This document shows positions 16,890-25,657 of a stretch of 64,000 bases of DNA, piece after piece. Origin of the DNA: Aureimonas fodinaquatilis. GTDB taxonomy: Bacteria > Pseudomonadota > Alphaproteobacteria > Rhizobiales > Rhizobiaceae. The notes beneath the pieces are model-generated. The model did no database searches. It was not told the origin of the DNA and saw only the letters and a program-made list of their open reading frames with translations. How positions within the stretch are numbered: the stretch's first letter is position 1; each line of letters starts with the position of its first letter. The position numbers and the translations under genes are program-made. The stretch is from contig NZ_VTWH01000003.1 in assembly GCF_008369445.1 (NCBI RefSeq), forward strand, positions 1 to 64,000. Direction: 5' to 3'.

Positions 16890-19379
16890 CTATTGTGGCA
16901 ACGCATAAGCGATTACGGAATCGCCTCTTCTGGTTCCCAGCGATCCGTGGCCACCGGCGACAACCAGCAGATATTGTCTGCCGTCCGCGCCCTCATAGGT
17001 CATCGGTGTGGACTGTCCGCCTGCTGGCAGTCGGTCCTTCCACAATTCCTCACCTGTGGAAACATCATAGGCGCGGATATAATAATCAATGGTGCCGGAC
17101 AGGAATGCCAGACCACTGGCCGTCATGATTGGGCCACCCAGATTGGGCACGCCCATGGCAAATGGCAGAGGAATTGGCGAAGCATCCCGCACCGTGCCGT
17201 TTTTATGCTGCCAGATAATGTTGCCCGTGCGCAAATCCGCCGCGGCCACATATCCCCATGGTGGTGCCTCGCAAGGCAGACCCAGTGCGGAAACAAATGG
17301 GCCCATTTCCACGGCAAACGGTGCGCCAAAATTTTCGTTCAATGCCGGAAGCGCGCCGTCAGGGGCCTCGTCGTTGACGACCAGGTTTGTGTTGTCTGCC
17401 CGGCGCACCAGTTGCGAGGTGAAGGCAAGATATGAAGGTGTTGTGAAAACAAGCTGCCGCACGGGGTCAACGGCAACGCCACCCCAGTTGAACACACCGA
17501 AATTGCCCGGATAAATCAATGATCCTTCTTCGGATGGCGGGGTGAATCGGCCTTCATAACGATATTTGTGGAAGGCAATGCGGCAAGCCATCTGGTCCAG
17601 CATTGTCGCGCCCCACATATCCTTCTCGCGCAGGGCAGGCGGATCGAACGACAAGGCCGAAACAGGCTGTGTCGGCGCGGTCTGGTCACCCTCTGCCGCG
17701 CCTTGCGGTACGGCGACTTCAGTCACCGGCAACAAGGGTTCGCCTGTCCGGCGGTCCAGAACAAAAATCTCCCCCTGCTTGGTGGGCTGCACAAGAGCAG
17801 GCACCATTTCGCCCCTGATCTGCAAATCCACCAATGTCGGTTGGGATGGCACATCATAATCCCATAAGTCATGATGCACCGTCTGGAACACCCAGCGCAC
17901 CTGACCGGTGGCCAGATCCAGGGCTACTACGGAAGAGGAATACGTGCCGGCTTCCTGCGTTCGGTTGCCGCCCCACTGGTCTGGCGGCTGGTTGCCCATC
18001 GGAATGTAAACCAGCCCCAAAGCTTCATCGACACTGGAGATCGACCAACTGTTGGGCGAGTTTGCCATATAGGTCTGGCCGGCAGGCAGCGGCGTTGTTT
18101 CATCGGGGTTGCCACTGTCCCAGTTCCAGACCAAGTCGCCGGTCTGAATATCAAAGGCGCGGATAACGCCGGAGGCTTCGGCGGTGGAGACGTTGTCCAG
18201 CACCGTGCCGCCAACAATAATGAGATCCTGCGTCACCACCACCGGAGATGTTGAGTAGTAAGAGCCGGGGTTGACGTTTGGCATGTTGTTCCAAAGGTCA
18301 ATCTGGCCGTCGCCGCCGCCAAAATCGCTGCACACCGCGCCATTATCAGGATTAATGGCAATCAGCCTTCCATCGGCAGTGGGCATGAACAATTTGGCAT
18401 TGCATGGCCCGGATTCGTGGCCCTCAGCGGCAATCGGCTGCCCGGGGTCACTCCGAACAGCAACCGCTGCCTGCGCCGGTTCTGTTGCAGGCTGAACCGG
18501 AGCGTTGTCAGCGGTTGTTTCTGCGGGTGGTTGATAGGAAAGGCCGCGACATGTCAGGTGCTGCAGGGTCAGTTCCCCCTGGATTTGCGGGTCGTAACGC
18601 CAGATCTGCTCGCCAGTTGTTGCGTTCAGCGCAATAACAGACTGGTGCGGCGTGCAGAGAAACAGGCGGTCGCCGATCTTGAGCGGTGTAACCTGAAATG
18701 TTGTCTCTTCAGGGTCGGTCGGTTCGCTCACATCGCCCGTGCGATAGTGCCACGCAACCTCCAGATCCGATACGTTTTGCGGGGTGATCTGTGCCATTGG
18801 CGAATAGCGCTGGCCATAGGCCGTGCGGCCATAGGAGTGCCATTCACCGTCGGGAACATTCAGTTCATTCGGCGCAGGGGCTTCTGCCGAGACAGCCTCG
18901 CCGGAAATGCGATGCAGGTCCGTAAACCACGACACGACTGCAACGGCGGTGGCCAGAGCAAGTGATGCGGAAAGCGCCAGCCCAATGCCGCGAAATGCAT
19001 AGGAATGGCCGGGTATGCCATCCAGCGCTTGCGGCAGGGTTTGCAGGCCCAGCCTGCGGGTGATTGGCGGTGTGAGCAGCACTGCACCAATAACGAAAAT
19101 CAAGCCGCCTCTGGCTGCAAGAGGCCACCAGTCAAACCCGACCTCCCACAATGCCCACACCAATGTGCCGACAACGATGAGAGCGTAAGCAAGCAAGGCT
19201 GCGGGACGACGATTGTAAAGCAGCCAGGCCGTAAGCCCGAAGCCTGCGCCTGCTATTGCATAATACCACGAGCCGCCAGCCGCTATCAGCATGATGCCCC
19301 CCGCAAAAAGGGCAACGGCAATGGCAGCCAAGGCAATTGCGGCTATGGAGGTGACGATATTGTGTCGCGCAACGAACAT
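16890..19379 (-). CDS. gcd: Membrane-bound PQQ-dependent glucose dehydrogenase family protein
   Basis: The 829-residue quinoprotein oxidises glucose (or another aldose/polyol) in the periplasm and feeds electrons to ubiquinone. About five N-terminal membrane helices (residues 10-140) anchor it. The PQQ propeller follows, with WHSYGRTAYGQRYSPMAQI, NVSDLEVAWHYRTGD, LGLVYIPMGNQPPDQWGG, HHDLWDYDVPSQPTLVDL and the final propeller blade ending VVAGGHGSLGTRRGDSVIAY. ATG at 19379 is chosen because AAGGGG lies six bases before it; ATGs at 19397 and 19433 are in frame. No pqq synthesis genes are in the window, and other membrane PQQ dehydrogenases share this layout. Confidence 0.9.
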   Translation of the reverse strand: MFVARHNIVTSIAAIALAAIAVALFAGGIMLIAAGGSWYYAIAGAGFGLTAWLLYNRRPAALLAYALIVVGTLVWALWEVGFDWWPLAARGGLIFVIGAVLLTPPITRRLGLQTLPQALDGIPGHSYAFRGIGLALSASLALATAVAVVSWFTDLHRISGEAVSAEAPAPNELNVPDGEWHSYGRTAYGQRYSPMAQITPQNVSDLEVAWHYRTGDVSEPTDPEETTFQVTPLKIGDRLFLCTPHQSVIALNATTGEQIWRYDPQIQGELTLQHLTCRGLSYQPPAETTADNAPVQPATEPAQAAVAVRSDPGQPIAAEGHESGPCNAKLFMPTADGRLIAINPDNGAVCSDFGGGDGQIDLWNNMPNVNPGSYYSTSPVVVTQDLIIVGGTVLDNVSTAEASGVIRAFDIQTGDLVWNWDSGNPDETTPLPAGQTYMANSPNSWSISSVDEALGLVYIPMGNQPPDQWGGNRTQEAGTYSSSVVALDLATGQVRWVFQTVHHDLWDYDVPSQPTLVDLQIRGEMVPALVQPTKQGEIFVLDRRTGEPLLPVTEVAVPQGAAEGDQTAPTQPVSALSFDPPALREKDMWGATMLDQMACRIAFHKYRYEGRFTPPSEEGSLIYPGNFGVFNWGGVAVDPVRQLVFTTPSYLAFTSQLVRRADNTNLVVNDEAPDGALPALNENFGAPFAVEMGPFVSALGLPCEAPPWGYVAAADLRTGNIIWQHKNGTVRDASPIPLPFAMGVPNLGGPIMTASGLAFLSGTIDYYIRAYDVSTGEELWKDRLPAGGQSTPMTYEGADGRQYLLVVAGGHGSLGTRRGDSVIAYALPQ

Positions 19380-19599
19380 GTTCAACCCCTTCAACATGAC
19401 CTTTGCAAATGTTGCGCTGACAGACTGCGTCAAGTGGGCGCGGTTTTACACCGGGAAAAGAAGCGGCAGGGCCAGCGTGTCTGTCCGGGCAAAGGTTCCA
19501 ATAATGCGGCGTATTATGAAATTTTCTTTCTTATTTTGTCGGCTCATTTCGTGAATTTTGGGAACAGGACAATTATAATTTTAAAAATGGAGTGGGTGG

Positions 19600-20511
19600 A
19601 TGAATTATTGGACGAAAGTCGGGGCATTTCTAGGCGGGTTGGCCCTGGCCACGACAGCGCAGGCAAGCGAGCCGCTTGTCACCGCACAATGGCTGCAGGA
19701 CAATCTTGAAAATCCTCAGGTGCGGGTATTTGAAGTCAGTGTCGACACTGGCGTTTACGAGCGCGGACACATTCCTGGCGCCGCCAACCTGAATTGGCAC
19801 ACGGATCTTGTGGACCCGGTCAAGCGCGACATTGCCACCAGAGAAGATTTTGAAGCCAGGTTGCGGGCGTCCGGCGTGTCGGATGACACGACGGTGGTGC
19901 TCTATGGCGACAACAACAACTGGTTTGCCGCCTGGGGCGCCTGGGTGTTTGATGTTTACGGCATTGAAGTGAAGCTGCTGGATGGTGGCCGTAAGCTTTG
20001 GGAAGCACAGGGCCTGCCGCTTGATACTTCCACTCCGGATTTTGCTGCCTCTGACATCACTCTGCCGGAGCGTAATGAGGAATTGCGCGCCCGACTGCCT
20101 GAGGTGCTTGAAATCGCAGAAGGCAAGCGCGACGCGAACCTTGTCGATATTCGCTCAAATGACGAATATAGCGGCAAGGTTTTCGCTCCGGAGGGAGTCA
20201 AGGAATTGTCGCTGCGCGCTGGCCATATTCCCGGTGCAGCAAATGTGCCATGGGGCGCAATTGTTCAGGAAGACGGAACGTTCAAACCTGCTGATGAAAT
20301 TCGCGCGATTTACGCAGAGCAGGGAATTGATGGGTCAAAGCCGATTGTGACCTATTGCCGGATCGGCGAGCGTTCATCGCACACATGGTTCGCGCTGAAG
20401 CGCATACTTGGCTATGACGTGAAAAACTATGATGGTTCGTGGACCGAATACGGCAACGCCGTTGGCGTGCCGGTGGTCAACGTTGCTGGTACGGTCTGGA
20501 CCGGCAAATAA
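19600..20511 (+). CDS. Periplasmic thiosulfate sulfurtransferase (tandem rhodanese)
   Basis: The 303-residue protein has a signal peptide (GAFLGGLALATTAQASE) and two rhodanese domains. The first is inactive-looking (YGDNNNWFAAWGAWVFDVYG, no Cys in the loop). The second has the catalytic loop CRIGERSSHTW, typical of thiosulfate:cyanide sulfurtransferases. HIPGAANLNWH and HIPGAANVPWG mark the two repeats. It transfers sulfane sulfur in the periplasm. GGAG lies upstream of the ATG. It is divergent from the glucose dehydrogenase gene, followed by a terminator and so monocistronic. Confidence 0.92.
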   Translation: MNYWTKVGAFLGGLALATTAQASEPLVTAQWLQDNLENPQVRVFEVSVDTGVYERGHIPGAANLNWHTDLVDPVKRDIATREDFEARLRASGVSDDTTVVLYGDNNNWFAAWGAWVFDVYGIEVKLLDGGRKLWEAQGLPLDTSTPDFAASDITLPERNEELRARLPEVLEIAEGKRDANLVDIRSNDEYSGKVFAPEGVKELSLRAGHIPGAANVPWGAIVQEDGTFKPADEIRAIYAEQGIDGSKPIVTYCRIGERSSHTWFALKRILGYDVKNYDGSWTEYGNAVGVPVVNVAGTVWTGK

Positions 20512-20532
20512 CGGCTATTCAGGTTGCAAGTG

Positions 20533-20560
20533 AAAGACGGCCCGTGTGGCCGTCTTTTTT
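20533..20560 (+). terminator. Rho-independent terminator after rhodanese gene
   Basis: AAAGACGGCC-CGTGT-GGCCGTCTTT with a following T-run; perfect 10-base stem. Confidence 0.92.
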
Positions 20561-20614
20561 GTTTGCCGCACACCATGCTGCGTGCGAATGCGCATTGCGG
20601 CATGCGGGAAGCAG

Positions 20615-21667
20615 CTAGATCAATGCCGCTATAGCCTGACCGGCGGCCTTCGTTCCAAGATTTCCCCCCACATCATGTGTCGCCTGCCGGGTTCGCAAGG
20701 CGGCTTCGACCGCGCCCTCAATCGCGCCGGCCGCGTGACAAAGATTGTTGATGCGGTTGCGCATGCCAAACCAATGCAGCAGTTGCGCTGTCGACAGGAT
20801 CAGTGAAATCGGATTGGCAATATCGCGTCCGGCAATATCCGGCGCCGATCCATGAGATGCCTGAGCCATGGCATGGTGCGTTCCGGTGTTCAGCGAGCCG
20901 CCCATGCCAAGGCTACCAGAAAGTTCGGCTGTCAGGTCAGACAGGATATCCCCGTACATGTTGGTCGTCACCACCACGTCAAAGCGCGCGGGTGTCCGCA
21001 CCACATGCGCCATCATCGCATCGACCAGAACATCATCCGTTTCAACATCGGGATACTCTGAAGCCACATCACGGCAAATGCTGAGAAACAGGCCATCTGT
21101 AACCTTGAGCACATTGGCTTTGTGAACAAATGTGACATGGCGATTGCGCGTGCGTGCCAGCTCAAACGCGCTGCGGGCAATACGCTCGCAGCAAAGGCGT
21201 GTAATGCGCCGCAAAGCAATTGCCACATCCGGCGTGACAAGTATTTCGCCGTTTCCGGCCTCCATGTTCCGGTCGGTGTAGAAGCCTTCGGTGTTTTCCC
21301 GAACAACAACCATGTCAAACGGCCCGACCTTATTGGGCACGCCTTCGTATGAACGGGCAGGCCGAATATTGGCAAACAAATCCAGCCGCTTGCGAAAAAA
21401 CATCGAAGGATTGATCTCGCCCTTCGACTCGTCCTTGAACTCAAATGTTGCGGCCGGTCCCAGAATCAGCCCATCGGCAACGCGCACCTTGTCCAGCAGT
21501 GCCTCGGTCACAGTGGCTCCGTGCCGGGCAAGGCTGGCATGTCCGACAATCTCCTCATCAATGTCGATTGTCAGATCGAACTTTGCGATAGCGGCCTCCA
21601 GAACGCCGCGCGTTGCGGCCGCAATTTCAGGACCTATCCCGTCGCCGGGCAGCAGAACGAGTTTCAT
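20615..21667 (-). CDS. Isocitrate/isopropylmalate/tartrate-family decarboxylating dehydrogenase
   Basis: The 350-residue NAD(P)-dependent enzyme belongs to the beta-decarboxylating dehydrogenases, which oxidise a 2-hydroxy acid and lose a carboxylate. Family motifs are LLPGDGIGPEI, VVRENTEGFYTDRN, the catalytic VHKANVLKVTDGLF and the metal/NAD segment DVVVTTNMYGDILSDLTAELSGSLGM. The RENTEG form resembles isocitrate, homoisocitrate and tartrate dehydrogenases rather than LeuB. The start at 21667 follows GGAGAG; the longer frame to 21769 overlaps the divergent regulator. Context with TctABC and a GntR regulator points to catabolism of an imported di- or tricarboxylate. Confidence 0.88.
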   Translation of the reverse strand: MKLVLLPGDGIGPEIAAATRGVLEAAIAKFDLTIDIDEEIVGHASLARHGATVTEALLDKVRVADGLILGPAATFEFKDESKGEINPSMFFRKRLDLFANIRPARSYEGVPNKVGPFDMVVVRENTEGFYTDRNMEAGNGEILVTPDVAIALRRITRLCCERIARSAFELARTRNRHVTFVHKANVLKVTDGLFLSICRDVASEYPDVETDDVLVDAMMAHVVRTPARFDVVVTTNMYGDILSDLTAELSGSLGMGGSLNTGTHHAMAQASHGSAPDIAGRDIANPISLILSTAQLLHWFGMRNRINNLCHAAGAIEGAVEAALRTRQATHDVGGNLGTKAAGQAIAALI

Positions 21668-21687
21668 TGAACTCTCCAGGTGCAATA

Positions 21688-21703
21688 GTGTACATGTGCA
21701 TAC
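21688..21703. promoter_or_regulatory. Candidate GntR operator between dehydrogenase and regulator genes
   Basis: GTGTACATGTGCATAC is an imperfect dyad in the gap between the dehydrogenase gene (minus) and its neighbouring GntR gene (plus). A similar pair of half-sites (TGTAC...TGTATAC) occurs before the ThDP enzyme gene at 28749, though with different spacing. Confidence 0.35.
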
Positions 21704-21756
21704 GAGCGGCCTGCGCCTGTATTTTCGCATGCCGGATGAATTTGAAGGCGAGAAAG

Positions 21757-22437
21757 ATGTCCCGAGCAAAAGCCAGCCCCATGCCCAAAAGAGAGGGCAC
21801 CTCGCGCGATCTTGGCCTGGAGGCTTACAGCCAGCTCAAGGAAGCCATTGAGGATGGCGTTATAGTGCCTGGAACCCGCGTGACCGAGCTTGATCTGTGC
21901 GAAAGGTTCGGCATGTCGCGCACCCCCGTGCGCGAAGCCATCTACCGACTGGAATCGGAAGGGCTGCTCAACCATGTTCCACGACGTGGTCTGATTGTTA
22001 CCCAGCCCGACCACCAGATGATTGTCGAACTTTACACCATGCGTGAGGCGCTGGAGGGCACTGCGGCCAAACTCGCTGCACAGCACGCGTCGGATGCCGA
22101 GCTGTCCACCCTGGCTGAAATCAACCAGCAGGAACCTTTGCTGTTCGCCGATCCGCGCTCCTTGAGCCGGCTTAACCGGCGCTTCCATAACCTGATCAGC
22201 ATGTCTGCGCACAACCGGTATTTGCTCAAAAATCTTGAGAATATGGCGTCCACGATTGCGCTTCTGCCGACCATGCTTGATATGGAAGGCCGCCCGCAGG
22301 AGGCGCACAGCGAACATCGCGATATTCTTGACGCGGTGCAGAGCCGCAATGCCGAGCATGCAGAAGAAGCAGCACGCGCGCACATTCGGTCGGCGGGTCG
22401 TCGAAGAATTGAGCTGCTGTCTCGCGGCGAGGGGTGA
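21757..22437 (+). CDS. GntR family transcriptional regulator (FCD domain)
   Basis: The 226-residue regulator has a winged helix (AYSQLKEAIEDGVIVPGTRV, SRTPVREAIYRLESEGLLNH) and an FCD domain (REALEGTAAKLAAQHA, NRRFHNLISMSAHNRYLL, SEHRDILDAVQSRN, ARAHIRSAGRRR) with the usual histidines. ATG 21757 follows AAGGCGAG; upstream starts would run into the divergent promoter. It sits between the divergent dehydrogenase and the convergent TctABC operon (12-base gap to tctA). It therefore most likely controls both in response to the imported acid. Confidence 0.88.
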   Translation: MSRAKASPMPKREGTSRDLGLEAYSQLKEAIEDGVIVPGTRVTELDLCERFGMSRTPVREAIYRLESEGLLNHVPRRGLIVTQPDHQMIVELYTMREALEGTAAKLAAQHASDAELSTLAEINQQEPLLFADPRSLSRLNRRFHNLISMSAHNRYLLKNLENMASTIALLPTMLDMEGRPQEAHSEHRDILDAVQSRNAEHAEEAARAHIRSAGRRRIELLSRGEG

Positions 22438-22448
22438 AAACGAAAGCC

Positions 22449-23939
22449 TCATTTCGCGCTCCGCGCATCGCGGTAGAGCCGAATGGAAGACATGGCGATG
22501 ATAAGGGCGGCTGCCGCAATGAAACATGCCGAGATCGGACGTGTGAGAAATATTGTGAAATCGCCCTGGGCAATATTCAGCGACTGGCCTAGGGCGCTTT
22601 CAATCGGCTTGCCCAGAATGAAAGCCAGAATTGCCGGTGCCAGTGGGTAATTAAGCCATTTCAGCCCGGCCCCCACCAGCGTGAAGAATGCCAGCGCCAG
22701 AATATCAAACGGGTTGCTCTGGACGGTGTAGACGCCAATCAGTGAAACCACGACGATGATTGCGCCGATTAGCGTTGCCGGAAGGCGCAGGATCGAAACC
22801 CAGATGCCGATCAGCGGAAAACTCAGCGCCAGCAGAATGCCGTTGCCGACAATCATGCTGGCAATCAGACCCCAGGCCACATCAGGGTGGTCCCGGAACA
22901 TCAGCGGCCCGGGAGTAACCCCTTGGATCATGAGCGCGCCGAACAGGATCGACAATGCAGCCGAGCCGGGTATTCCAAGAGTCATCAATGGCAGAAAACT
23001 GGCATTGGCAAAGGAATTGTTGGCGGTCTCCGGTCCGGCCACACCGGCAAGGGCGCCCTTGCCGAACAATTCAGGTGTTTTGCTGACCCGACGCTCCACC
23101 GCATAGGAAAAGAAGGTGCTGACGGCTGACGCCATTCCCGGCAGAATGCCGAGCAGGCCGCCAATCAATGTTCCCCTTGCTATAGGGCCAGCGCTTTCGC
23201 GCAGATCGGATGCACGCGGCATCAGCCGTGAGATTTTGGCGGCTGAACCGCCAGTTGGCAATGGTTTGAACAGGCTGAGGAGCACATCTGACAGGCCGTA
23301 AAAGCCCATAATCAAAGCCAGAAGCGGGATGCCATCGAGAAGATTGGTGTTGCCAAAGGTAAAGCGTGGCAGACCCAGGGCAGGGTCGGTGCCAATTTGC
23401 GACAGCAACAGGCCGAAGACCACCATCATCAGACCTTTGATGATGGAACTGCCAAGCAGCCCTGCGGCCAGTGTAAGGCCAAGCAGCATAAGTGTGGCGT
23501 ATTCAGGCGGCCCGAGTTGCAGGGCCAGCCGGCTGATGGGCAGCGCCACCAGGGCAAGCGCTATGGTGGCGCAGGTGCCGCCAACAAAAGAGCCGATTGC
23601 TGAAATGCTGAGTGCAATGCCGGCTTTGCCCTGCTTGGCCAGCGGATAACCGTCAAATGTGGTGACGATGGATTCTGACTCGCCGGGTATGTTCATCAAT
23701 ATGCTGGTTATGGTGCCGCCATAGGCTGCGCCATAAAATATGCTGGCGAGCATGATGATCGCCCCGGCAGGATCGAGATGATAGGTGATGGGAATGAGCA
23801 GGGCCATGCCGGCGCTTTGCCCCACGCCTGGCAGAATGCCCACCAGCATGCCGGTCAGACAGCCAATCAGTGCAAGGGCCAATGTCTGCCAGGTGAAAAC
23901 CACCTCGAAGCCCTGCATCAGGCCGATCAAACCATCCAT
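22449..23939 (-). CDS. tctA: Tripartite tricarboxylate transporter TctA family permease
   Basis: The 496-residue protein has about 11-12 membrane segments. It carries the TctA hallmark near the N-terminus (LIGCLTGMLVGILPGVGQSAGMALLIP and YGAAYGGTITSILMNIPGE) and its inverted repeat later (LLGILPGMASAVSTFFSYAVER, FANASFLPLMTLGIPGSAAL). It is the large permease subunit of a secondary transporter driven by ion gradients, fed by the TctC binding protein. GGAG precedes the ATG. It is last in the operon after TctB. Confidence 0.94.
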   Translation of the reverse strand: MDGLIGLMQGFEVVFTWQTLALALIGCLTGMLVGILPGVGQSAGMALLIPITYHLDPAGAIIMLASIFYGAAYGGTITSILMNIPGESESIVTTFDGYPLAKQGKAGIALSISAIGSFVGGTCATIALALVALPISRLALQLGPPEYATLMLLGLTLAAGLLGSSIIKGLMMVVFGLLLSQIGTDPALGLPRFTFGNTNLLDGIPLLALIMGFYGLSDVLLSLFKPLPTGGSAAKISRLMPRASDLRESAGPIARGTLIGGLLGILPGMASAVSTFFSYAVERRVSKTPELFGKGALAGVAGPETANNSFANASFLPLMTLGIPGSAALSILFGALMIQGVTPGPLMFRDHPDVAWGLIASMIVGNGILLALSFPLIGIWVSILRLPATLIGAIIVVVSLIGVYTVQSNPFDILALAFFTLVGAGLKWLNYPLAPAILAFILGKPIESALGQSLNIAQGDFTIFLTRPISACFIAAAALIIAMSSIRLYRDARSAK

Positions 23940-23966
23940 GGCGAAATCTCCGTATTGCCGCTAACT

Positions 23967-24024
23967 GTTTGTTTTGTCGCATTGTCGTTTCGGTGAAACG
24001 CAACCGTTTCGCCGCGAAATGCTC
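23967..24024 (-). repeat. Dispersed intergenic repeat, copy 2
   Basis: On minus this begins GAGCATTTCGCGGCGAAACGG, then ACGACAATGCGACAAAACAAA. It lies between tctB and tctA inside an operon, overlapping the last codons of tctB. It is the same family as 32397, 39948 and 43821. Confidence 0.7.
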
Positions 24025-24547
24025 AAAGCCCGATGGAAGACAGAAGCGGCATGCTGGATGTTGGCAGATTGACCCCCAGCAATATGCCGAAGGCCAGATA
24101 GGCGATGACCGCTGCCGCCACTGCCTCGACCGCGCTGCGCATGGCTGGCCGACCCAGAAGCGTCATTGCTGAAAATGCCAGGAGACTGGTGGAAACGATG
24201 AATCCGGCTGGCTCGATCAACAGGCCGTAAGCAAACAGCGTTGCTGCCAGAAGGCCGAACCGGACAAGGCTGCCAGGTGTGACCACCATCGGATCCTCGT
24301 CTTCATCCAGATTCAGCACCGCCACGACATTGTCGGGCGAGGGTTGGCTGAGCCGCCGCTTGCTGTGGGCAGACAGCACGAGTGCGCTGGCTTGAATGAG
24401 ACCCAGTACAAGCATGGCGATGGTCAGGCCCCGGATGAAAAACCCGGGCCCTGGTCCAAAACGTGTGACCACCTGAAGGTCGAGGCTGGCTATCAGGCCA
24501 ACCAGGCCCAGAGCAATCCAGACGCTACACCCTATCCATTCCTTCAC
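24023..24547 (-). CDS. tctB: Tripartite tricarboxylate transporter TctB family protein
   Basis: This 174-residue small membrane subunit has four predicted helices (GCSVWIALGLVGLIASL, FIRGLTIAMLVLGLIQASAL, VRFGLLAATLFAYGLLIEPAG, AVAAAVIAYLAFGILLGVNLP). The GTG at 24547 is chosen because GGGAG lies eight bases before it and the first helix then starts at residue 5. An ATG at 24607 would add 20 polar residues. It stands between tctC and tctA, the usual order. Confidence 0.85.
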   Translation of the reverse strand: MKEWIGCSVWIALGLVGLIASLDLQVVTRFGPGPGFFIRGLTIAMLVLGLIQASALVLSAHSKRRLSQPSPDNVVAVLNLDEDEDPMVVTPGSLVRFGLLAATLFAYGLLIEPAGFIVSTSLLAFSAMTLLGRPAMRSAVEAVAAAVIAYLAFGILLGVNLPTSSMPLLSSIGL

Positions 24548-24646
24548 GATTGCGTCTCCCGGAAGTTTGCCCTGATTGGCAGGGAATTGGTGCCATGGCG
24601 CCGGCATGCCCGAACCATCCGGACAGTCATGCCGTATTGGTTTGGC

Positions 24647-25633
24647 TTATTTCGAGGACAATTCGCGGAACTTATCGACCTGCGGGCCGAATGTTTCGTC
24701 CATATCCTGCCAGAGAGCCTTGGCATCAGCCGCGTTCAGATACCTGATCTGGACGGCACGGGTGCTGGCCAGTTTCTGATAGTCCGGGTCAGATGTAATT
24801 TCAGCGATGGCGGTCTCCAGCGTCGAGACAACGTCATCGGGAAGGCCTGCTGGACCGATCAGAACCCGGTTGGTCGAAAGGCTGACATCAAGCCCCTGAT
24901 CTTTGGCGGTTGGAATGCCTTCGATTTCCGGGCTGGGTTCATCAGCCAAAACTGCGAGAAAGCGGATGTCGCCGTTTTGAGCTGCCGGGTGAAGTTCGGA
25001 AAATGTGTCGCTGACTCCGGAAATATGGCCGCCCAGCAACGAACTCATCAGCAGGCCTGGTTCGGTGATTGCCGTCCAGTTGATGTTAACGTCCGCAGCC
25101 TCGCTGACCATCATCAGGCCAAGATGGCCAATGGCCAGCGCACCGTTACTGGCCACTGTTATGTTGGAATTCGATTTGGCATCTTCCACCAGGTCCGTCA
25201 GGGTCTGGTAGGGGCTGTCTTTGGCAACGGCCAGCGCAACCGTGCCGTAGTCATGCATGGCAATGGGGGTCAGATCGTCCAACGTGAAATTGCCGCCGCG
25301 ATCGGGGTCAAGATACAGCATGTTGGATGCCGGAATTGGCACGAATGCCAGCGTGTAGCCATCCGGGTTGGCAGGCACAACGCGTGACAACGCCTGCAAC
25401 CCGCCGCCGCCGGGATAGTTTTCAACGATGAATGTGCCGCCAAGCTTTTCCTTGAGTGCGTCGGCGAGCATGCGGCCCGCAATGTCTGTTCCGCCGCCCG
25501 CGCCAAAGCCGATCATGATCGTGACCGGTTTGCCCGCCGCGGGGTAGCTATCCTGTGCATGCGCAAGTGAAGAAAACAGCGACAGTGCCGTCAGTGCTGC
25601 CGTTGTTGCTGCCAGATTTGCGAAGTTTTTCAT
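24647..25633 (-). CDS. tctC: Tripartite tricarboxylate transporter substrate-binding protein (TctC/Bug family)
   Basis: The 328-residue periplasmic receptor has a signal peptide ending SLFSSLAHAQ. The Bug-family core follows: PVTIMIGFGAGGGTDIAGRM, the ligand-binding phosphate/carboxylate loop IVENYPGGGG, and later HISGVSDTFSELHPAAQNG and TAKDQGLDV. GGAGG precedes the ATG. It delivers a carboxylate to TctAB. The aldehyde dehydrogenase gene lies 24 bases upstream, so uptake and oxidation are co-transcribed. Confidence 0.93.
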   Translation of the reverse strand: MKNFANLAATTAALTALSLFSSLAHAQDSYPAAGKPVTIMIGFGAGGGTDIAGRMLADALKEKLGGTFIVENYPGGGGLQALSRVVPANPDGYTLAFVPIPASNMLYLDPDRGGNFTLDDLTPIAMHDYGTVALAVAKDSPYQTLTDLVEDAKSNSNITVASNGALAIGHLGLMMVSEAADVNINWTAITEPGLLMSSLLGGHISGVSDTFSELHPAAQNGDIRFLAVLADEPSPEIEGIPTAKDQGLDVSLSTNRVLIGPAGLPDDVVSTLETAIAEITSDPDYQKLASTRAVQIRYLNAADAKALWQDMDETFGPQVDKFRELSSK

Positions 25634-25657
25634 TGGTTTCCTCCATCCGGTTTTTAT

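Noticed and set aside
24344-25387. 347-residue frame on plus across tctC/tctB
   Set aside because: Antisense to tctC and tctB, which have clear family motifs; no own motif.
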